A stretch of 64,000 nt of DNA from UBA2040 sp041751955 (GCA_041751955.1 JBGSIB010000061.1:1-64000), one strand, 5' to 3'. Shown: positions 1 through 8,149, numbered from the stretch's first letter. Notes: a model not told the origin generated them from the sequence alone. Made by a program: numbers and translations.

Positions 1-771
1 GTAATCGTAGTTATTGCCGTACTTTTTGTTGTAAACGATGTCTTTGTGCTTGAAAATTCCTTCAAAAAAACGATCAATAAAAAACCCTTCCGGCAGAAGC
101 AAGTGAGATACATTTCGGCATCCCAGACCGAAATAGGCAAAGATGTCATGACCCAAAGCTTCCATTTCTTCTTGCGTTTCTGTTCCATCCAACACCGCTA
201 CAGAAGTTCTGTTTTTGCGAAAAACATGTGGCAAATGGCCAAAATATTGCTCAAAATGTCGAACAGAATTATCACTACCCGTTGCGATTATTGCATCTAT
301 ATCGCCAATTTTTCCTGCAGTCAATCGGAAATGCTTTGCAAAATCTGGATTCCAATGCACCATAATTTCCAATAATGCAGGCAACAATGTATTGTCTTCT
401 GAACTCATTTTGCAAACCGCAATATTTCCAGATAAAATTATACTCGCAAAATCGTGAAACCCAACCAGTGGAATATTACCAGCCATGATTGCACCTATTT
501 GCTTCGGATTTTCAGAAAAAGAATATGCTGCAAGCCAACTTTCCATTTTTTCTCTAGTCAGTAGTTTCGACCAATCGAGTAGCGCACGTTGAACATTTTC
601 TTTCGTGAACCACCCGTTATAAATGAATTGCCGATTAATGGTGTACAACAATTTTTCATATTCAACATCGGTTATTCCGATATCAAAGCTTTCCCATTCC
701 TTTCCTTCACCCAAATGTTCGCACACTTTTCCAAGTTGGGCAAACAATGTTATCAATTCTGGTCTTTTCAC
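1..771 (-). CDS. acyl-CoA reductase, LuxC-like (3' part outside window)
   Basis: Reading the minus strand from a GTG at 771 gives 257 codons open to the window edge, so the C-terminus is missing. The protein resembles the LuxC-type acyl-CoA reductases of Bacteroidota, which reduce activated fatty acids to aldehydes. Visible marks are an AGNIPLVGFHDF segment near residues 97-108 (nucleotide-binding side of the aldehyde-dehydrogenase-like fold) and FGLGCRNVS around residues 214-222, where Cys218 is the likely catalytic thiol. An in-frame TAA lies four codons upstream of the GTG and no ATG occurs before residue 76, so GTG is the start. It is divergent from the ferredoxin gene, a pairing familiar in this phylum. 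Family assignment is from recognisable sequence; the substrate is unknown. Confidence 0.82.
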   Translation of the reverse strand, partial: MKRPELITLFAQLGKVCEHLGEGKEWESFDIGITDVEYEKLLYTINRQFIYNGWFTKENVQRALLDWSKLLTREKMESWLAAYSFSENPKQIGAIMAGNIPLVGFHDFASIILSGNIAVCKMSSEDNTLLPALLEIMVHWNPDFAKHFRLTAGKIGDIDAIIATGSDNSVRHFEQYFGHLPHVFRKNRTSVAVLDGTETQEEMEALGHDIFAYFGLGCRNVSHLLLPEGFFIDRFFEGIFKHKDIVYNKKYGNNYDY

Positions 772-775
772 GGTG

Positions 776-783
776 CAAAATTA
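776..783 (-). promoter_or_regulatory. -7 box (TAATTTTG) for acyl-CoA reductase
   Basis: TAATTTTG on the minus strand matches the Bacteroidota -7 consensus TAnnTTTG. Only four bases separate it from the GTG start at 771, which would put transcription initiation at the start codon. No clear -33 TTG is seen. Confidence 0.5.
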
Positions 784-857
784 CAGTACTTAGCTGATTT
801 TTGTCGTAAAAAAGGGAATTTTACAAAAATTAAACAAAAACTCTTGTCAGACGTTCC

Positions 858-865
858 TATATTTG
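858..865 (+). promoter_or_regulatory. -7 box (TATATTTG) for ferredoxin gene
   Basis: TATATTTG is a perfect match to TAnnTTTG and lies 29 bases before the ATG at 895. It supports the short ferredoxin reading frame over an upstream-extended one. A -33 TTG at suitable spacing was not found. Confidence 0.5.
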
Positions 866-894
866 CAACAAATTTTAAAAAGAATACAACTGCC

Positions 895-1242
895 ATGGCA
901 ATAATGATAACGGACGAATGCATCAATTGCGGGGCTTGCGAGCCTGAATGTCCGAATAATGCAATATATGAAGGTGGAGCCGAATGGAAATATTCCGACG
1001 GAACCTCGCTTAAAGGAATGATTACAACCTTAAACGGTGACGATATTGAAGCAGATGCTAATTTTGAGCCTGTGGATATGGATGTTTACTATATCGTTCA
1101 TGACAAATGTACTGAATGCGAAGGCTTTCATGATGAACCACAGTGCGCTGCTGTTTGTCCGGTAGATTGTTGTGTTGACGATCCTGACTACAGAGAATCA
1201 GTTGATGAACTTTTAGCGAAAAAAGATTTCATGCACATTTAA
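895..1242 (+). CDS. 2[4Fe-4S] ferredoxin
   Basis: This 115-aa protein carries two cysteine clusters. The first, CINCGACEPEC near the N-terminus, is C-x2-C-x2-C-x3-C. The second, beginning CTECEG and ending CAAVCPVDCC, has the longer C-x2-C-x8-C-x3-C spacing of Alvin-type (Allochromatium-like) ferredoxins. About 65 residues separate the clusters, more than in clostridial ferredoxins. It is a soluble electron carrier; its partner is not shown by the sequence. The frame stays open upstream to 589, but that stretch is antisense to the acyl-CoA reductase and contains the promoter box at 858, so I place the start at ATG 895, where similarity to ferredoxins begins. Confidence 0.9.
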   Translation: MAIMITDECINCGACEPECPNNAIYEGGAEWKYSDGTSLKGMITTLNGDDIEADANFEPVDMDVYYIVHDKCTECEGFHDEPQCAAVCPVDCCVDDPDYRESVDELLAKKDFMHI

Positions 1243-1269
1243 AATATCGTTTCCGATGGAAATATAAAG

Positions 1270-1297
1270 AGTCTGCCAAATTTGGTGGACTTTTTTT
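1270..1297 (+). terminator. rho-independent terminator after ferredoxin
   Basis: A 9-bp stem (1270-1278 with 1283-1291, two G-U pairs) closes a four-base loop and is followed by a run of T. It lies 27 bases after the ferredoxin stop and insulates the SRP RNA gene downstream. Confidence 0.75.
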
Positions 1298-1343
1298 ATG
1301 GATTTTTTCAAAATATAGCCATCCGTAATCAATAAAAAAACTG

Positions 1344-1351
1344 TACTTTTG
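1344..1351 (+). promoter_or_regulatory. -7 box (TACTTTTG) of SRP RNA gene
   Basis: TACTTTTG matches TAnnTTTG. Four bases later, G1356 is the first base of the terminal stem of the SRP RNA. Because the RNA 5' end is fixed by this stem, the site calibrates the distance from box to transcription start in this genome at about 4 nt. Confidence 0.7.
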
Positions 1352-1355
1352 CGGC

Positions 1356-1452
1356 GGGGTAAGTCTTATACGACCAGCTCCCTCTTAATCCTCCAGGACG
1401 GGAACGTAGCAAAGGTATGAGGTTGAGCGGTGCGATGTGAGTAGCTTGCCCC
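1356..1452 (+). ncRNA. ffs: signal recognition particle RNA, small bacterial type (4.5S)
   Basis: The apical part contains the conserved SRP core, CCAGGACGGGAACGTAGCA at 1393-1411, with a GGAA tetraloop and the asymmetric loop bound by Ffh. The ends pair as GGGGTAAG (1356-1363) with CTTGCCCC (1445-1452), giving an RNA of about 97 nt that lacks an Alu domain. A T-run follows at 1455-1462, so the terminal stem may also serve as terminator. The RNA works with Ffh and FtsY in co-translational targeting of membrane proteins. Identification rests on the core motif plus closing helix; the exact 3' end is inferred. Confidence 0.9.
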
Positions 1453-1504
1453 ACTTTTTTTTGTCTGCTATTTTGAAGGGTTGTGTAATCTTATATTATT
1501 AAAA

Positions 1505-2167
1505 CTATTCAATTTCCATGAAATGATTCATCATATAATAAGTTCTTAGTTCTGAATATAGATTTAATGTTTTCTTAACTTCGAATAGACCTAATTCAAT
1601 AAATTTATCCGTTATTTCCTTCAAGTCTTCATCTTGGAATGTTTCAAACATTAAATTATGGACACTTTTGGTTTGTTCTTCCTTAGAACTTTTCAAACTA
1701 TAAAGGCGATCATCTAGGATAAAAACAATATCGCTTGTTAGGCCTCTATTCTCATCCTGATATTCATTTCTTACTAAAAAAGCGTTTCCTTTTGCAAAAA
1801 AGACCTCATTTGCCACGCCTCCAACATGATGCTCAACCTGAAAATACTCTCTATCCGATTCATCCAAAAAACGTTTAAATGTATTTCGTGGCTGACTGAA
1901 AACAAGGTATTGTTTCCAAGCTATTGTATCCCATTTTGGAATATAAGGGGTTCTGAAAACAAACGAACGCAAATCCTTTGCATTGTAGCTTATTATTGTC
2001 TTACCATTTGACGCTTTCAATTTATCAACTGCCGTATTCACTTTAATGGTCTCGTATTCCAATTGCTCACCATTCATCAAAACAACATGTTGTGTCTTTT
2101 CTTGTGCAGCCACGTTGGCATTTATAAAAAGGGAAAAAATTATGATTTGAAAAATCAATTTGGTCAT
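1505..2167 (-). CDS. secreted protein of unknown function
   Basis: I do not recognise a family for this 220-aa protein. It starts with a signal peptide (hydrophobic residues 5-20, likely cleavage after NANVAA) and has no lipobox, so it is probably periplasmic or secreted. The mature part opens with a strand-rich region mentioning VVLMNGEQLEY and later FVFRTPYIPKWDT. The C-terminal third is rich in acidic and hydrophobic residues and may be helical. It is convergent with the SRP RNA gene on one side and divergent from the aldolase gene on the other, so it is probably transcribed alone. Similar small exported proteins that follow a 'quantity set by gene dosage' pattern are common in Bacteroidota, but no role can be assigned. 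Confidence 0.6.
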   Translation of the reverse strand: MTKLIFQIIIFSLFINANVAAQEKTQHVVLMNGEQLEYETIKVNTAVDKLKASNGKTIISYNAKDLRSFVFRTPYIPKWDTIAWKQYLVFSQPRNTFKRFLDESDREYFQVEHHVGGVANEVFFAKGNAFLVRNEYQDENRGLTSDIVFILDDRLYSLKSSKEEQTKSVHNLMFETFQDEDLKEITDKFIELGLFEVKKTLNLYSELRTYYMMNHFMEIE

Positions 2168-2243
2168 ATTTGAAGATTTAATTTCAGAATAAATGTAACT
2201 AAAATTGACTAACTTTCCGTCCTCAAACTAGTAACTCAACTAT

Positions 2244-2900
2244 ATGCAATTTTTCATCGATACAGCCAACCTAGCAGAAATCAAAGAAGCAAACGACTTA
2301 GGAATTTTAGACGGTGTAACTACCAATCCGTCTTTGATGGCAAAAGAAGGAATTACAGGCGCTGGAAATATCTTGAAACATTATGTGGATATCTGCAACA
2401 TTGTTGATGGACCGGTGAGTGCTGAAGTAATTGCCACCGATTTTGCAGGTATGATGAAAGAAGGAACAAATTTAGCGGAGTTGCACAAAAATATTGTCGT
2501 AAAAATCCCAATGACACTGGAGGGCATCAAAGCCATCAAATACTTTAGTGAAAAGGGAATTGAAACAAATTGCACCTTGGTGTTTTCTCCAGGACAAGCA
2601 ATTTTGGCTGCGAAAGCCGGTGCTACTTACCTCTCACCTTTCTTAGGTCGCTTGGATGATATTTCCTCAGATGGTATTGGTTTAATTGCTCAAATTCGAT
2701 TGATTTATGATAACTACGGATTCGAAACACAAATCTTGGCTGCTTCCGTTCGTCACCCTATGCATATTGTTCAATGTGCAGAACTAAGAGCTGATGTTAT
2801 GACAGGACCTTTGAAAGCGATAAAAGACCTAGCGAAACATCCATTAACCGATTTAGGTTTAGCGCAATTTTTAGCGGATCATGCCAAGGGTGAAAAATAG
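2244..2900 (+). CDS. fsa: fructose-6-phosphate aldolase / small transaldolase
   Basis: This 218-aa protein belongs to the short TalC/MipB-type transaldolase family, class I aldolases with a TIM-barrel fold. The N-terminus FFIDTANLAEI carries the conserved Asp, GVTTNPSLMAKEG follows, and Lys87 in NIVVKIPMT aligns with the Schiff-base lysine (Lys85 in E. coli FsaA). Length matches the family (about 215-220 aa). Members either cleave fructose 6-phosphate to dihydroxyacetone and glyceraldehyde 3-phosphate or act as true transaldolases in the pentose phosphate pathway; sequence alone does not settle which. In a genome like this a transaldolase role is equally plausible. It stands alone between divergent and convergent neighbours. 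Confidence 0.9.
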   Translation: MQFFIDTANLAEIKEANDLGILDGVTTNPSLMAKEGITGAGNILKHYVDICNIVDGPVSAEVIATDFAGMMKEGTNLAELHKNIVVKIPMTLEGIKAIKYFSEKGIETNCTLVFSPGQAILAAKAGATYLSPFLGRLDDISSDGIGLIAQIRLIYDNYGFETQILAASVRHPMHIVQCAELRADVMTGPLKAIKDLAKHPLTDLGLAQFLADHAKGEK

Positions 2901-2906
2901 TTTGCG

Positions 2907-3377
2907 TTATTCCCGAATAGGAGCTCTTCGCAAATCAATAAATTCTTCAATCTTCTCGTTTTCAATGAGAACAGTTAAATTATAGTAGGTTATTTTCCAT
3001 TCACCTTTTTCTTTAACGGCAATTCCTGAACCGCGACAACCTTCCATCCATGTGGTTAAATTTTCGTCGAACCAAGCTATATTTTTGTTTTTAGAAAAAA
3101 CCCATTCTCTATTTATCGACTTAAAATCCCATGCCTTACCTTCGTCAAAATAAGGTTTGCAAAAGGTTTCAAATTCTTTCTTCGTCCATCGTTCACCTGG
3201 CGCCGTACCTAGGAAAACAAAATCTTCATTCACAGCTCCGAAATACGCTTTAAAATCGGCATTGGTAGCAGCCAAGTGCCAATTATCAATTAATTTATTT
3301 AAAGCAATCTCTTTGGATTCTTTTTGAGGAAAAGCGAAGGCAAAACTAAACACAATAAAAAGTACAAATACACGCAT
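2907..3377 (-). CDS. SnoaL/NTF2-like exported protein
   Basis: From the ATG at 3377 the protein has 156 aa. It begins with a signal peptide (MRVFVLFIVFSFAFAFPQ), followed by a compact NTF2-like domain: NWHLAATNADFKAYFGAVNEDFVFLG at the start and KEKGEWKITYYNLTVLIENEK at the end, typical of SnoaL-like nuclear-localised calcium/small-ligand folds. Such domains form cone-shaped pockets; the ligand is unknown. The frame is open for 28 further codons upstream, but these run through a terminator hairpin and the end of the neighbouring protease gene, so the signal-peptide ATG is preferred. Its start codon directly follows the terminator T-run of the upstream gene, which leaves little room for a private leader. 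Confidence 0.7.
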   Translation of the reverse strand: MRVFVLFIVFSFAFAFPQKESKEIALNKLIDNWHLAATNADFKAYFGAVNEDFVFLGTAPGERWTKKEFETFCKPYFDEGKAWDFKSINREWVFSKNKNIAWFDENLTTWMEGCRGSGIAVKEKGEWKITYYNLTVLIENEKIEEFIDLRRAPIRE

Positions 3378-3408
3378 AAAAAAGCCGTCTTGATAGTTCA
3401 AGACGGCT
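3378..3408 (-). terminator. terminator of minus-strand S8 protease gene, touching next start codon
   Basis: On the minus strand an 11-bp perfect stem (3398-3408 with 3383-3393) and four-base loop are followed by six T (3383-3378). The next base starts the ATG of the SnoaL-like gene at 3377. Confidence 0.8.
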
Positions 3409-3427
3409 AAATATAAATGTTTTCGGA

Positions 3428-5011
3428 TTAATATCCTTTCACTTTGTACATTGTTTTGCAAGCCTTAACTGCATTAAGCACGTTTACAACCCCTCCCGTA
3501 GTGGAAAGTTGTGCAAAATCTATTGTTTCGTCTGAACCAGGTTTCTTTTGCATAGTACCCTTATACGATTTAGCCGAAGTTAAAATGACCCCTTGAATCT
3601 CTTCCATTGTTAATTTCGGAAAATAAGATTTCAACATTGCCGCAACTCCACTCACCATTGGACAAGCCATTGATGTTCCTTGGATACTTGCATATTCACT
3701 TTGAGGAACCGTGTTGTATATTTCAAATCCTGGTGCGAACACATCAACTTTAGTAGCTGAATAATTTGAGAATACAGCAGGAAGTTCACCTTTGGCCATA
3801 TAAGTTGACGCACCAATTGTCAAAAACAATTTAGAAGGTGTCGATTGAAAAGAATATTGCGCTGTAGGGAAATTATTATAATCATCTAAGTTTGAGCCGT
3901 CGTTTCCTGCAGCGTGTATTACAAGAACTCCTTTAGACGCTGCATAAGCAAACGCTTCTTGAACTTCTTTTTGATGTGGTGAATAACTCTTTCCAAAAGA
4001 CATATTGATAACTTGTGCACCATTATCAACTGCATAACGAACCGCCAAAGCGATATCTTTATCTGCTTCATCCCCATTGGGAACAGCACGCAAAGACATA
4101 ATCAAAACATTTTCAGCGACACCATCACCACCTATCTTGTTTCCTCGGTTTGCAGCAATAATTCCGCTTACATGCGTTCCATGAAAAGCATCTGGCCCTT
4201 CTACGTCGTTGTTTCCGTATTTCGTATCAGAAAAATTATTCGGATCATCGCCAATTATTGTTCTTTCATTGAAATTTACATTTAAGTTATAATCTAGTTG
4301 ACCTTGAATACGAGTAATAGTCGACTGTAAACCTTCTTTCGAAAGTTGACCAGACAAAATTCCCTTGGCCATATTTTTCAATTGTTTGTCCTCGTTGGAT
4401 TCAGGCATCCATTTCTCAAGGTCTTTCATCGTATAATTCTCTTTCCCTATTTTCGTTTTAACCTTTCCTGGGGTTTCATCAATCATTTTAGGAAGAACAT
4501 TGGTATAATAAGCAATGATATTGTTGTATTGTTTGATGTCACCTTCCAATTCTGCTTTCGCTCTCTGATAAACTTTGTATTCTTCTTTTTCTTTTGCATT
4601 CAATGAGTTTTCATCAGCTCCATCGTACTTTTTCCCCCAATCACGAACGATACGAGTCATTTCTAGAGTACAGTCATTTACATTCTCACCTTTCGCATTT
4701 CCTAAATAATTCCAACCGTGGATATCATCGATGTAACCATTATTATCGTCATCAATACCATTGCCAGGAATTTCTTTTGAATTGGTCCAGATTTTACCTT
4801 TCAAATCCTCATGTTCGATATCAACACCCGAATCTATAACGGCAACAATGACCGTTTGAGAGGACATCTTTTTTAATTTCTTATAGGCTTTATCTGTTTG
4901 CATCCCTGCTTTGCCTTTGTTATACCAGTTCGCTTCTTTAGGAAGTTCCTGAGCGAAAAAAGTGAAACCGAAGGCCAAGCCTGCAGCTACTAAAATTGTA
5001 TTTTTAATCAT
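3428..5011 (-). CDS. S8 (subtilisin-like) serine protease with large insertion
   Basis: This exported 527-aa protease starts at ATG 5011 with a signal peptide (residues 1-20, FTFFAQ cleavage region). The catalytic triad is intact: Asp60 in AVIDSGVDIEHEDL, His277 in FHGTHVSG and Ser447 in GTSMACP. Asp and His are about 217 residues apart, against roughly 40 in a typical subtilisin. The insertion includes an Asp-rich GIDDDNNGYIDD segment that resembles calcium-binding loops and a charged helical stretch (about 130-235). There is no C-terminal T9SS sorting domain, so it probably remains periplasmic or is released by another route. The frame extends 38 codons upstream into the divergent promoter region; that extension is rejected because the signal peptide would be internal. 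Confidence 0.88.
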   Translation of the reverse strand: MIKNTILVAAGLAFGFTFFAQELPKEANWYNKGKAGMQTDKAYKKLKKMSSQTVIVAVIDSGVDIEHEDLKGKIWTNSKEIPGNGIDDDNNGYIDDIHGWNYLGNAKGENVNDCTLEMTRIVRDWGKKYDGADENSLNAKEKEEYKVYQRAKAELEGDIKQYNNIIAYYTNVLPKMIDETPGKVKTKIGKENYTMKDLEKWMPESNEDKQLKNMAKGILSGQLSKEGLQSTITRIQGQLDYNLNVNFNERTIIGDDPNNFSDTKYGNNDVEGPDAFHGTHVSGIIAANRGNKIGGDGVAENVLIMSLRAVPNGDEADKDIALAVRYAVDNGAQVINMSFGKSYSPHQKEVQEAFAYAASKGVLVIHAAGNDGSNLDDYNNFPTAQYSFQSTPSKLFLTIGASTYMAKGELPAVFSNYSATKVDVFAPGFEIYNTVPQSEYASIQGTSMACPMVSGVAAMLKSYFPKLTMEEIQGVILTSAKSYKGTMQKKPGSDETIDFAQLSTTGGVVNVLNAVKACKTMYKVKGY

Positions 5012-5110
5012 TCTTTTAAATTTGCTTGATAAAACTTTAAAAATCTGTATAAAATTCTTGCCTAAATTAGTTTTTTTTGGCGTAATTTTATGGGAAACCA
5101 ATAAGAATTT

Positions 5111-7441
5111 ATGATTTTTAAACACCTTTTCAGCCTGCTTTTTATAAGTTGTTTATTCGTTACGCCTACGCTATCGCAAGGTTTGGGTTTCGACAAAGTT
5201 TTAAAAGCCTCACCAGAAATAAAAACAACTTTCTGCATAGAAAACTCCATGGAAAACAAATTATTACTTCAAAAAGAAGGAGTTACAATCAAATATTCTA
5301 GTAAGAATTGGCTTTTTATAACCGCAACGCCAAATTGGATAGACAACAAAATGAGAAATCATGAATTAAAATCTTTTCATTTTGAATTCGCTCCACCTGT
5401 CCTTTTGAACGATACTGCACGAGGACATCATTTTGTTGACTCGGTTCACCTTGGTGTTGGTGGATTAGCTCAATCTTATACCGGCAAAAACGTCATTATA
5501 GGTGTTGTCGATACGGGAATTGACTACCAACATCCTGATTTTTTAGATAGTAATGGTAAAACACGTGTCATTCGTTATTGGGATCAAGGTTTATCAGGAC
5601 CTAATCCACCTATGCCATATAATTATGGACAAGAATGGGACAGTACCGATATTAATAACGGAACAATTACGAGTATTGACGTAACGGCGCACGGATCCAC
5701 CGTTGCTGGCTGTGCTGCTGGCAATGGCATGGCGAACGGTACCAACAAAGGAATGGCTCCTGATGCTAACATTGTTGTTATTCAAAGTGATTTTAGTCTG
5801 CCCAATTGGACATTGACAATTGCTGATGCTTGCGATTATATTTTCGCTGTGGCTGATGAATACAAAATGCCGGCCGTTGTCAATTTGTCTTTGGGGACAT
5901 ATCTTGGAAGTCATGATGGAAATGATCCTGCTTCCGAGTACATGGAAGATTTAATTGAAGCTCAAACCGGTCGAATTATAGTCGGAGCGGCTGGAAATTC
6001 AGGCCAATTTGGTAAATATCATTGTAATGGTATAGTGACCAGTGACACAACGTTCACATGGTTCAAAAGCAATCCGGGTAATCAGTTAGGACCCAACAAA
6101 ATTTACTTTGATTTTTGGACAGATACGGCAACCGCACAAACAATAGATTTCGCCTACGGAGCGGACAAACCAGGACCGACGTTTGGATTTCGAGGTCATT
6201 CCGATTTTCATAATGCTTGGAGCATTCTTAGCACAGTACCCTTTTATGATACCATTTATAATCCTAATGGTATCCGAATTGCGACTATCGAGACATATTC
6301 TGAGATTGAAGGTCCTAATTTTCATATGGAAGTTCTTTTTGAAAATGTTGACTCTACCTCATATTTGTATCGTTTTATGACCAAAGGATCCGGTTCTTAT
6401 GACTTATGGAGTGGACTAATTTTTGGCTTAAATGAAATTGTTTCAACAGGTTTGCCTACAATTGGTCAAATGCCTTCCATAGCTTATTATCAGCTGCCTG
6501 ATTCACTTCAAACCGTCGTTTCCAGTTGGAATTGTTCTGAAAAAATGATTTCTGTTGGAAATGCCAGAAATCGCGCCAATCACATTGACAAAAACGGGAA
6601 TTTATATGTTCCTTTTCCATCTTCGGTGGGCCAATTAAGTCCGAATTCAAGCAAGGGTCCCAATAGAGCGGGTATTACTAAGCCGGACGTTACCGCGAGT
6701 GGAGACGTTTCTCTTTCAGCAGGCCCACTTTCGTTATTGAATAATGTTTCGCAATGGAATGTTGTTGATTCTGGTGGTTGGCATGTTCGTAACGGTGGCA
6801 CAAGTATGGCTAGCCCAGTTGTTGCTGGAATAGCCGCATTATACTTGGAGAAATGTCCCTTTGGCACTGCAGCTTCTTTCAAAACACTTTTGACTTCAAG
6901 TGCATTTACCGACGTGTTCACAGGTGCGGTTCCAAATAATGCATACGGATTCGGGAAAGCGAATGCTTTAGATTTGTTATTAGCTACTTCCTCAGAACCT
7001 ATTCCAACAATCACACAAAATGGAAATCTTCTAACAGCTTCGACCTCAATTAACTATCAATGGGTAAAGGACAGTGTTGATTTGAGCGGACAAACCAATC
7101 AAACGACAGCAATTTTCGCTCCCGATGGTTTTTATCAAGTTTACACGATTAGCACCGATGGTTGTCCCTCCTATTCTGCTCCTTTTTTCGGAGTACTAGG
7201 CGCTTTTGAGCTCAGTCAAACGTTATTTCGATTATTTCCCAATCCAAACCAAGGCAGTTTTCGCATTGACACAGAAGAAAATATCACAGATATTTCAGCA
7301 ACAGACATGCTAGGCAGAAAGCTTGAAGTTGAAGGTTATTTTAAAAATGAATACCGCATTAAAAATCAAACTTCAGGAACTTATATCCTTCGAATTGAAA
7401 CCGAAAACGGAATTGCTCAATTAAAAGTGACCATCAACTAG
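5111..7441 (+). CDS. S8 serine protease with T9SS type A sorting domain
   Basis: The 776-aa precursor has an N-terminal signal peptide (to about residue 22), a subtilisin-like domain and a C-terminal sorting domain. Catalytic residues are Asp134 (GVVDTGIDYQHPDF), His194 (AHGSTVAG) and Ser565 (GTSMASPVVAGIAALY). About 200 residues with sequence unlike the catalytic core lie before the Ser motif, matching families in which a jelly-roll/PPC-like segment is inserted. The end (LFRLFPNPNQGSFRI through YILRIETENGIAQLKVTI) is the hallmark of the type IX secretion A-type C-terminal domain, so the enzyme is predicted to be exported across the outer membrane and anchored or released. It is divergent from the other S8 protease, with about 100 bases between starts. 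Confidence 0.9.
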   Translation: MIFKHLFSLLFISCLFVTPTLSQGLGFDKVLKASPEIKTTFCIENSMENKLLLQKEGVTIKYSSKNWLFITATPNWIDNKMRNHELKSFHFEFAPPVLLNDTARGHHFVDSVHLGVGGLAQSYTGKNVIIGVVDTGIDYQHPDFLDSNGKTRVIRYWDQGLSGPNPPMPYNYGQEWDSTDINNGTITSIDVTAHGSTVAGCAAGNGMANGTNKGMAPDANIVVIQSDFSLPNWTLTIADACDYIFAVADEYKMPAVVNLSLGTYLGSHDGNDPASEYMEDLIEAQTGRIIVGAAGNSGQFGKYHCNGIVTSDTTFTWFKSNPGNQLGPNKIYFDFWTDTATAQTIDFAYGADKPGPTFGFRGHSDFHNAWSILSTVPFYDTIYNPNGIRIATIETYSEIEGPNFHMEVLFENVDSTSYLYRFMTKGSGSYDLWSGLIFGLNEIVSTGLPTIGQMPSIAYYQLPDSLQTVVSSWNCSEKMISVGNARNRANHIDKNGNLYVPFPSSVGQLSPNSSKGPNRAGITKPDVTASGDVSLSAGPLSLLNNVSQWNVVDSGGWHVRNGGTSMASPVVAGIAALYLEKCPFGTAASFKTLLTSSAFTDVFTGAVPNNAYGFGKANALDLLLATSSEPIPTITQNGNLLTASTSINYQWVKDSVDLSGQTNQTTAIFAPDGFYQVYTISTDGCPSYSAPFFGVLGAFELSQTLFRLFPNPNQGSFRIDTEENITDISATDMLGRKLEVEGYFKNEYRIKNQTSGTYILRIETENGIAQLKVTIN

Positions 7442-7461
7442 TGTTGGCACAAAGATTTTTT

Positions 7462-7469
7462 TAATTTTG
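7462..7469 (+). promoter_or_regulatory. -7 box (TAATTTTG) for DUF5606 gene
   Basis: TAATTTTG matches TAnnTTTG, 21 bases before the ATG at 7491. A TTG at 7444-7446 sits 15 bases upstream, shorter than the usual spacing. Confidence 0.4.
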
Positions 7470-7490
7470 GGCTCAAATTAAAATAAACAC

Positions 7491-8084
7491 ATGACGATTA
7501 GCGGAATTATTTCCATTTCAGGCAAACCTGGTTTATACAAAGTTGTAGCTCAGGGTAAAAACAACATTATTGTTGAGTCCTTATTAGACCAAAAAAGAAT
7601 TCCTGCCTACGCAAGTGACAGAATTTCAGCGCTCGAAGATATAAGTATCTATACTTATGGCGAGGATAAAGCCCTAAGCGAGATTTTTGATGCCATCTTT
7701 GAAAAAGAAAAAGGAGGAAAAGCTATTTCTCACAAAGAAGATCAAGCGAAAATTGTTGCTTATTTGTTGGAGATTTTACCTGAGTATGACCAAGAGAGAG
7801 TTTATGCCTCTGATATTAAAAAGATTTTCATGTGGTACAATCTAATGCATAACGCAGGTGAATTGGGAAAAACAGAAGAAGAGGAAAAAATAGAAGAGTC
7901 TCCAAAAACTAAAAAAGAAACTTCGTCTGACAAAACTGAAGATAAACCGAAAGCTGCAGCAAAACCAAAAGCGAAAACAGCAACGGCCAAACCTAAAGTC
8001 GATGTGAAAGCAAAATCAACAGGAAAGGCAAGTTCTGCTAAGAAAGTAGCAACGCCTAAGGTTGGTTCCAACAGAGGAAAATAA
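7491..8084 (+). CDS. DUF5606 domain protein with Lys/Ala-rich tail
   Basis: The first 125 residues, from MTISGIISISGKPGLYKV to KIFMWYNLM, match the Bacteroidota-specific DUF5606 family, whose function is unknown. The remainder (about residues 130-197) is a low-complexity tail of Lys, Ala, Pro, Thr and Ser with repeated AKPKA-type units, like the disordered basic tails of nucleic-acid-binding proteins. No signal peptide is present, so it is cytoplasmic. The tail is the reason long antisense frames appear here. The gene is followed by its own terminator and has its own promoter box, so it is likely monocistronic. A nucleic-acid-related role is inference from the tail only. Confidence 0.8.
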   Translation: MTISGIISISGKPGLYKVVAQGKNNIIVESLLDQKRIPAYASDRISALEDISIYTYGEDKALSEIFDAIFEKEKGGKAISHKEDQAKIVAYLLEILPEYDQERVYASDIKKIFMWYNLMHNAGELGKTEEEEKIEESPKTKKETSSDKTEDKPKAAAKPKAKTATAKPKVDVKAKSTGKASSAKKVATPKVGSNRGK

Positions 8085-8105
8085 ATAGAAAATATTCATT
8101 ATTTG

Positions 8106-8138
8106 AAGTCGTGTTGGTTTTCAATACGACTTTTTTTT
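8106..8138 (+). terminator. rho-independent terminator after DUF5606 gene
   Basis: Stem AAGTCGTGTTG (8106-8116) pairs with CAATACGACTT (8122-8132) with one G-U pair and runs into eight T. Confidence 0.8.
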
Positions 8139-8149
8139 GACACAATATT

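Noticed and set aside
46..375. Plus-strand frames in the first 460 bases
   Set aside because: They are antisense to a clear acyl-CoA reductase frame that runs off the window edge.
589..894. N-terminal extension of the ferredoxin frame
   Set aside because: It is antisense to the acyl-CoA reductase, contains a -7 box at 858-865 and has no similarity to ferredoxins; ATG 895 fits.
6580..7014. Minus-strand 144-aa frame
   Set aside because: Antisense of the T9SS protease gene; no recognisable family.
7802..8071. Minus-strand 89-aa frame
   Set aside because: Low-complexity antisense of the Lys/Ala-rich tail of the DUF5606 gene.
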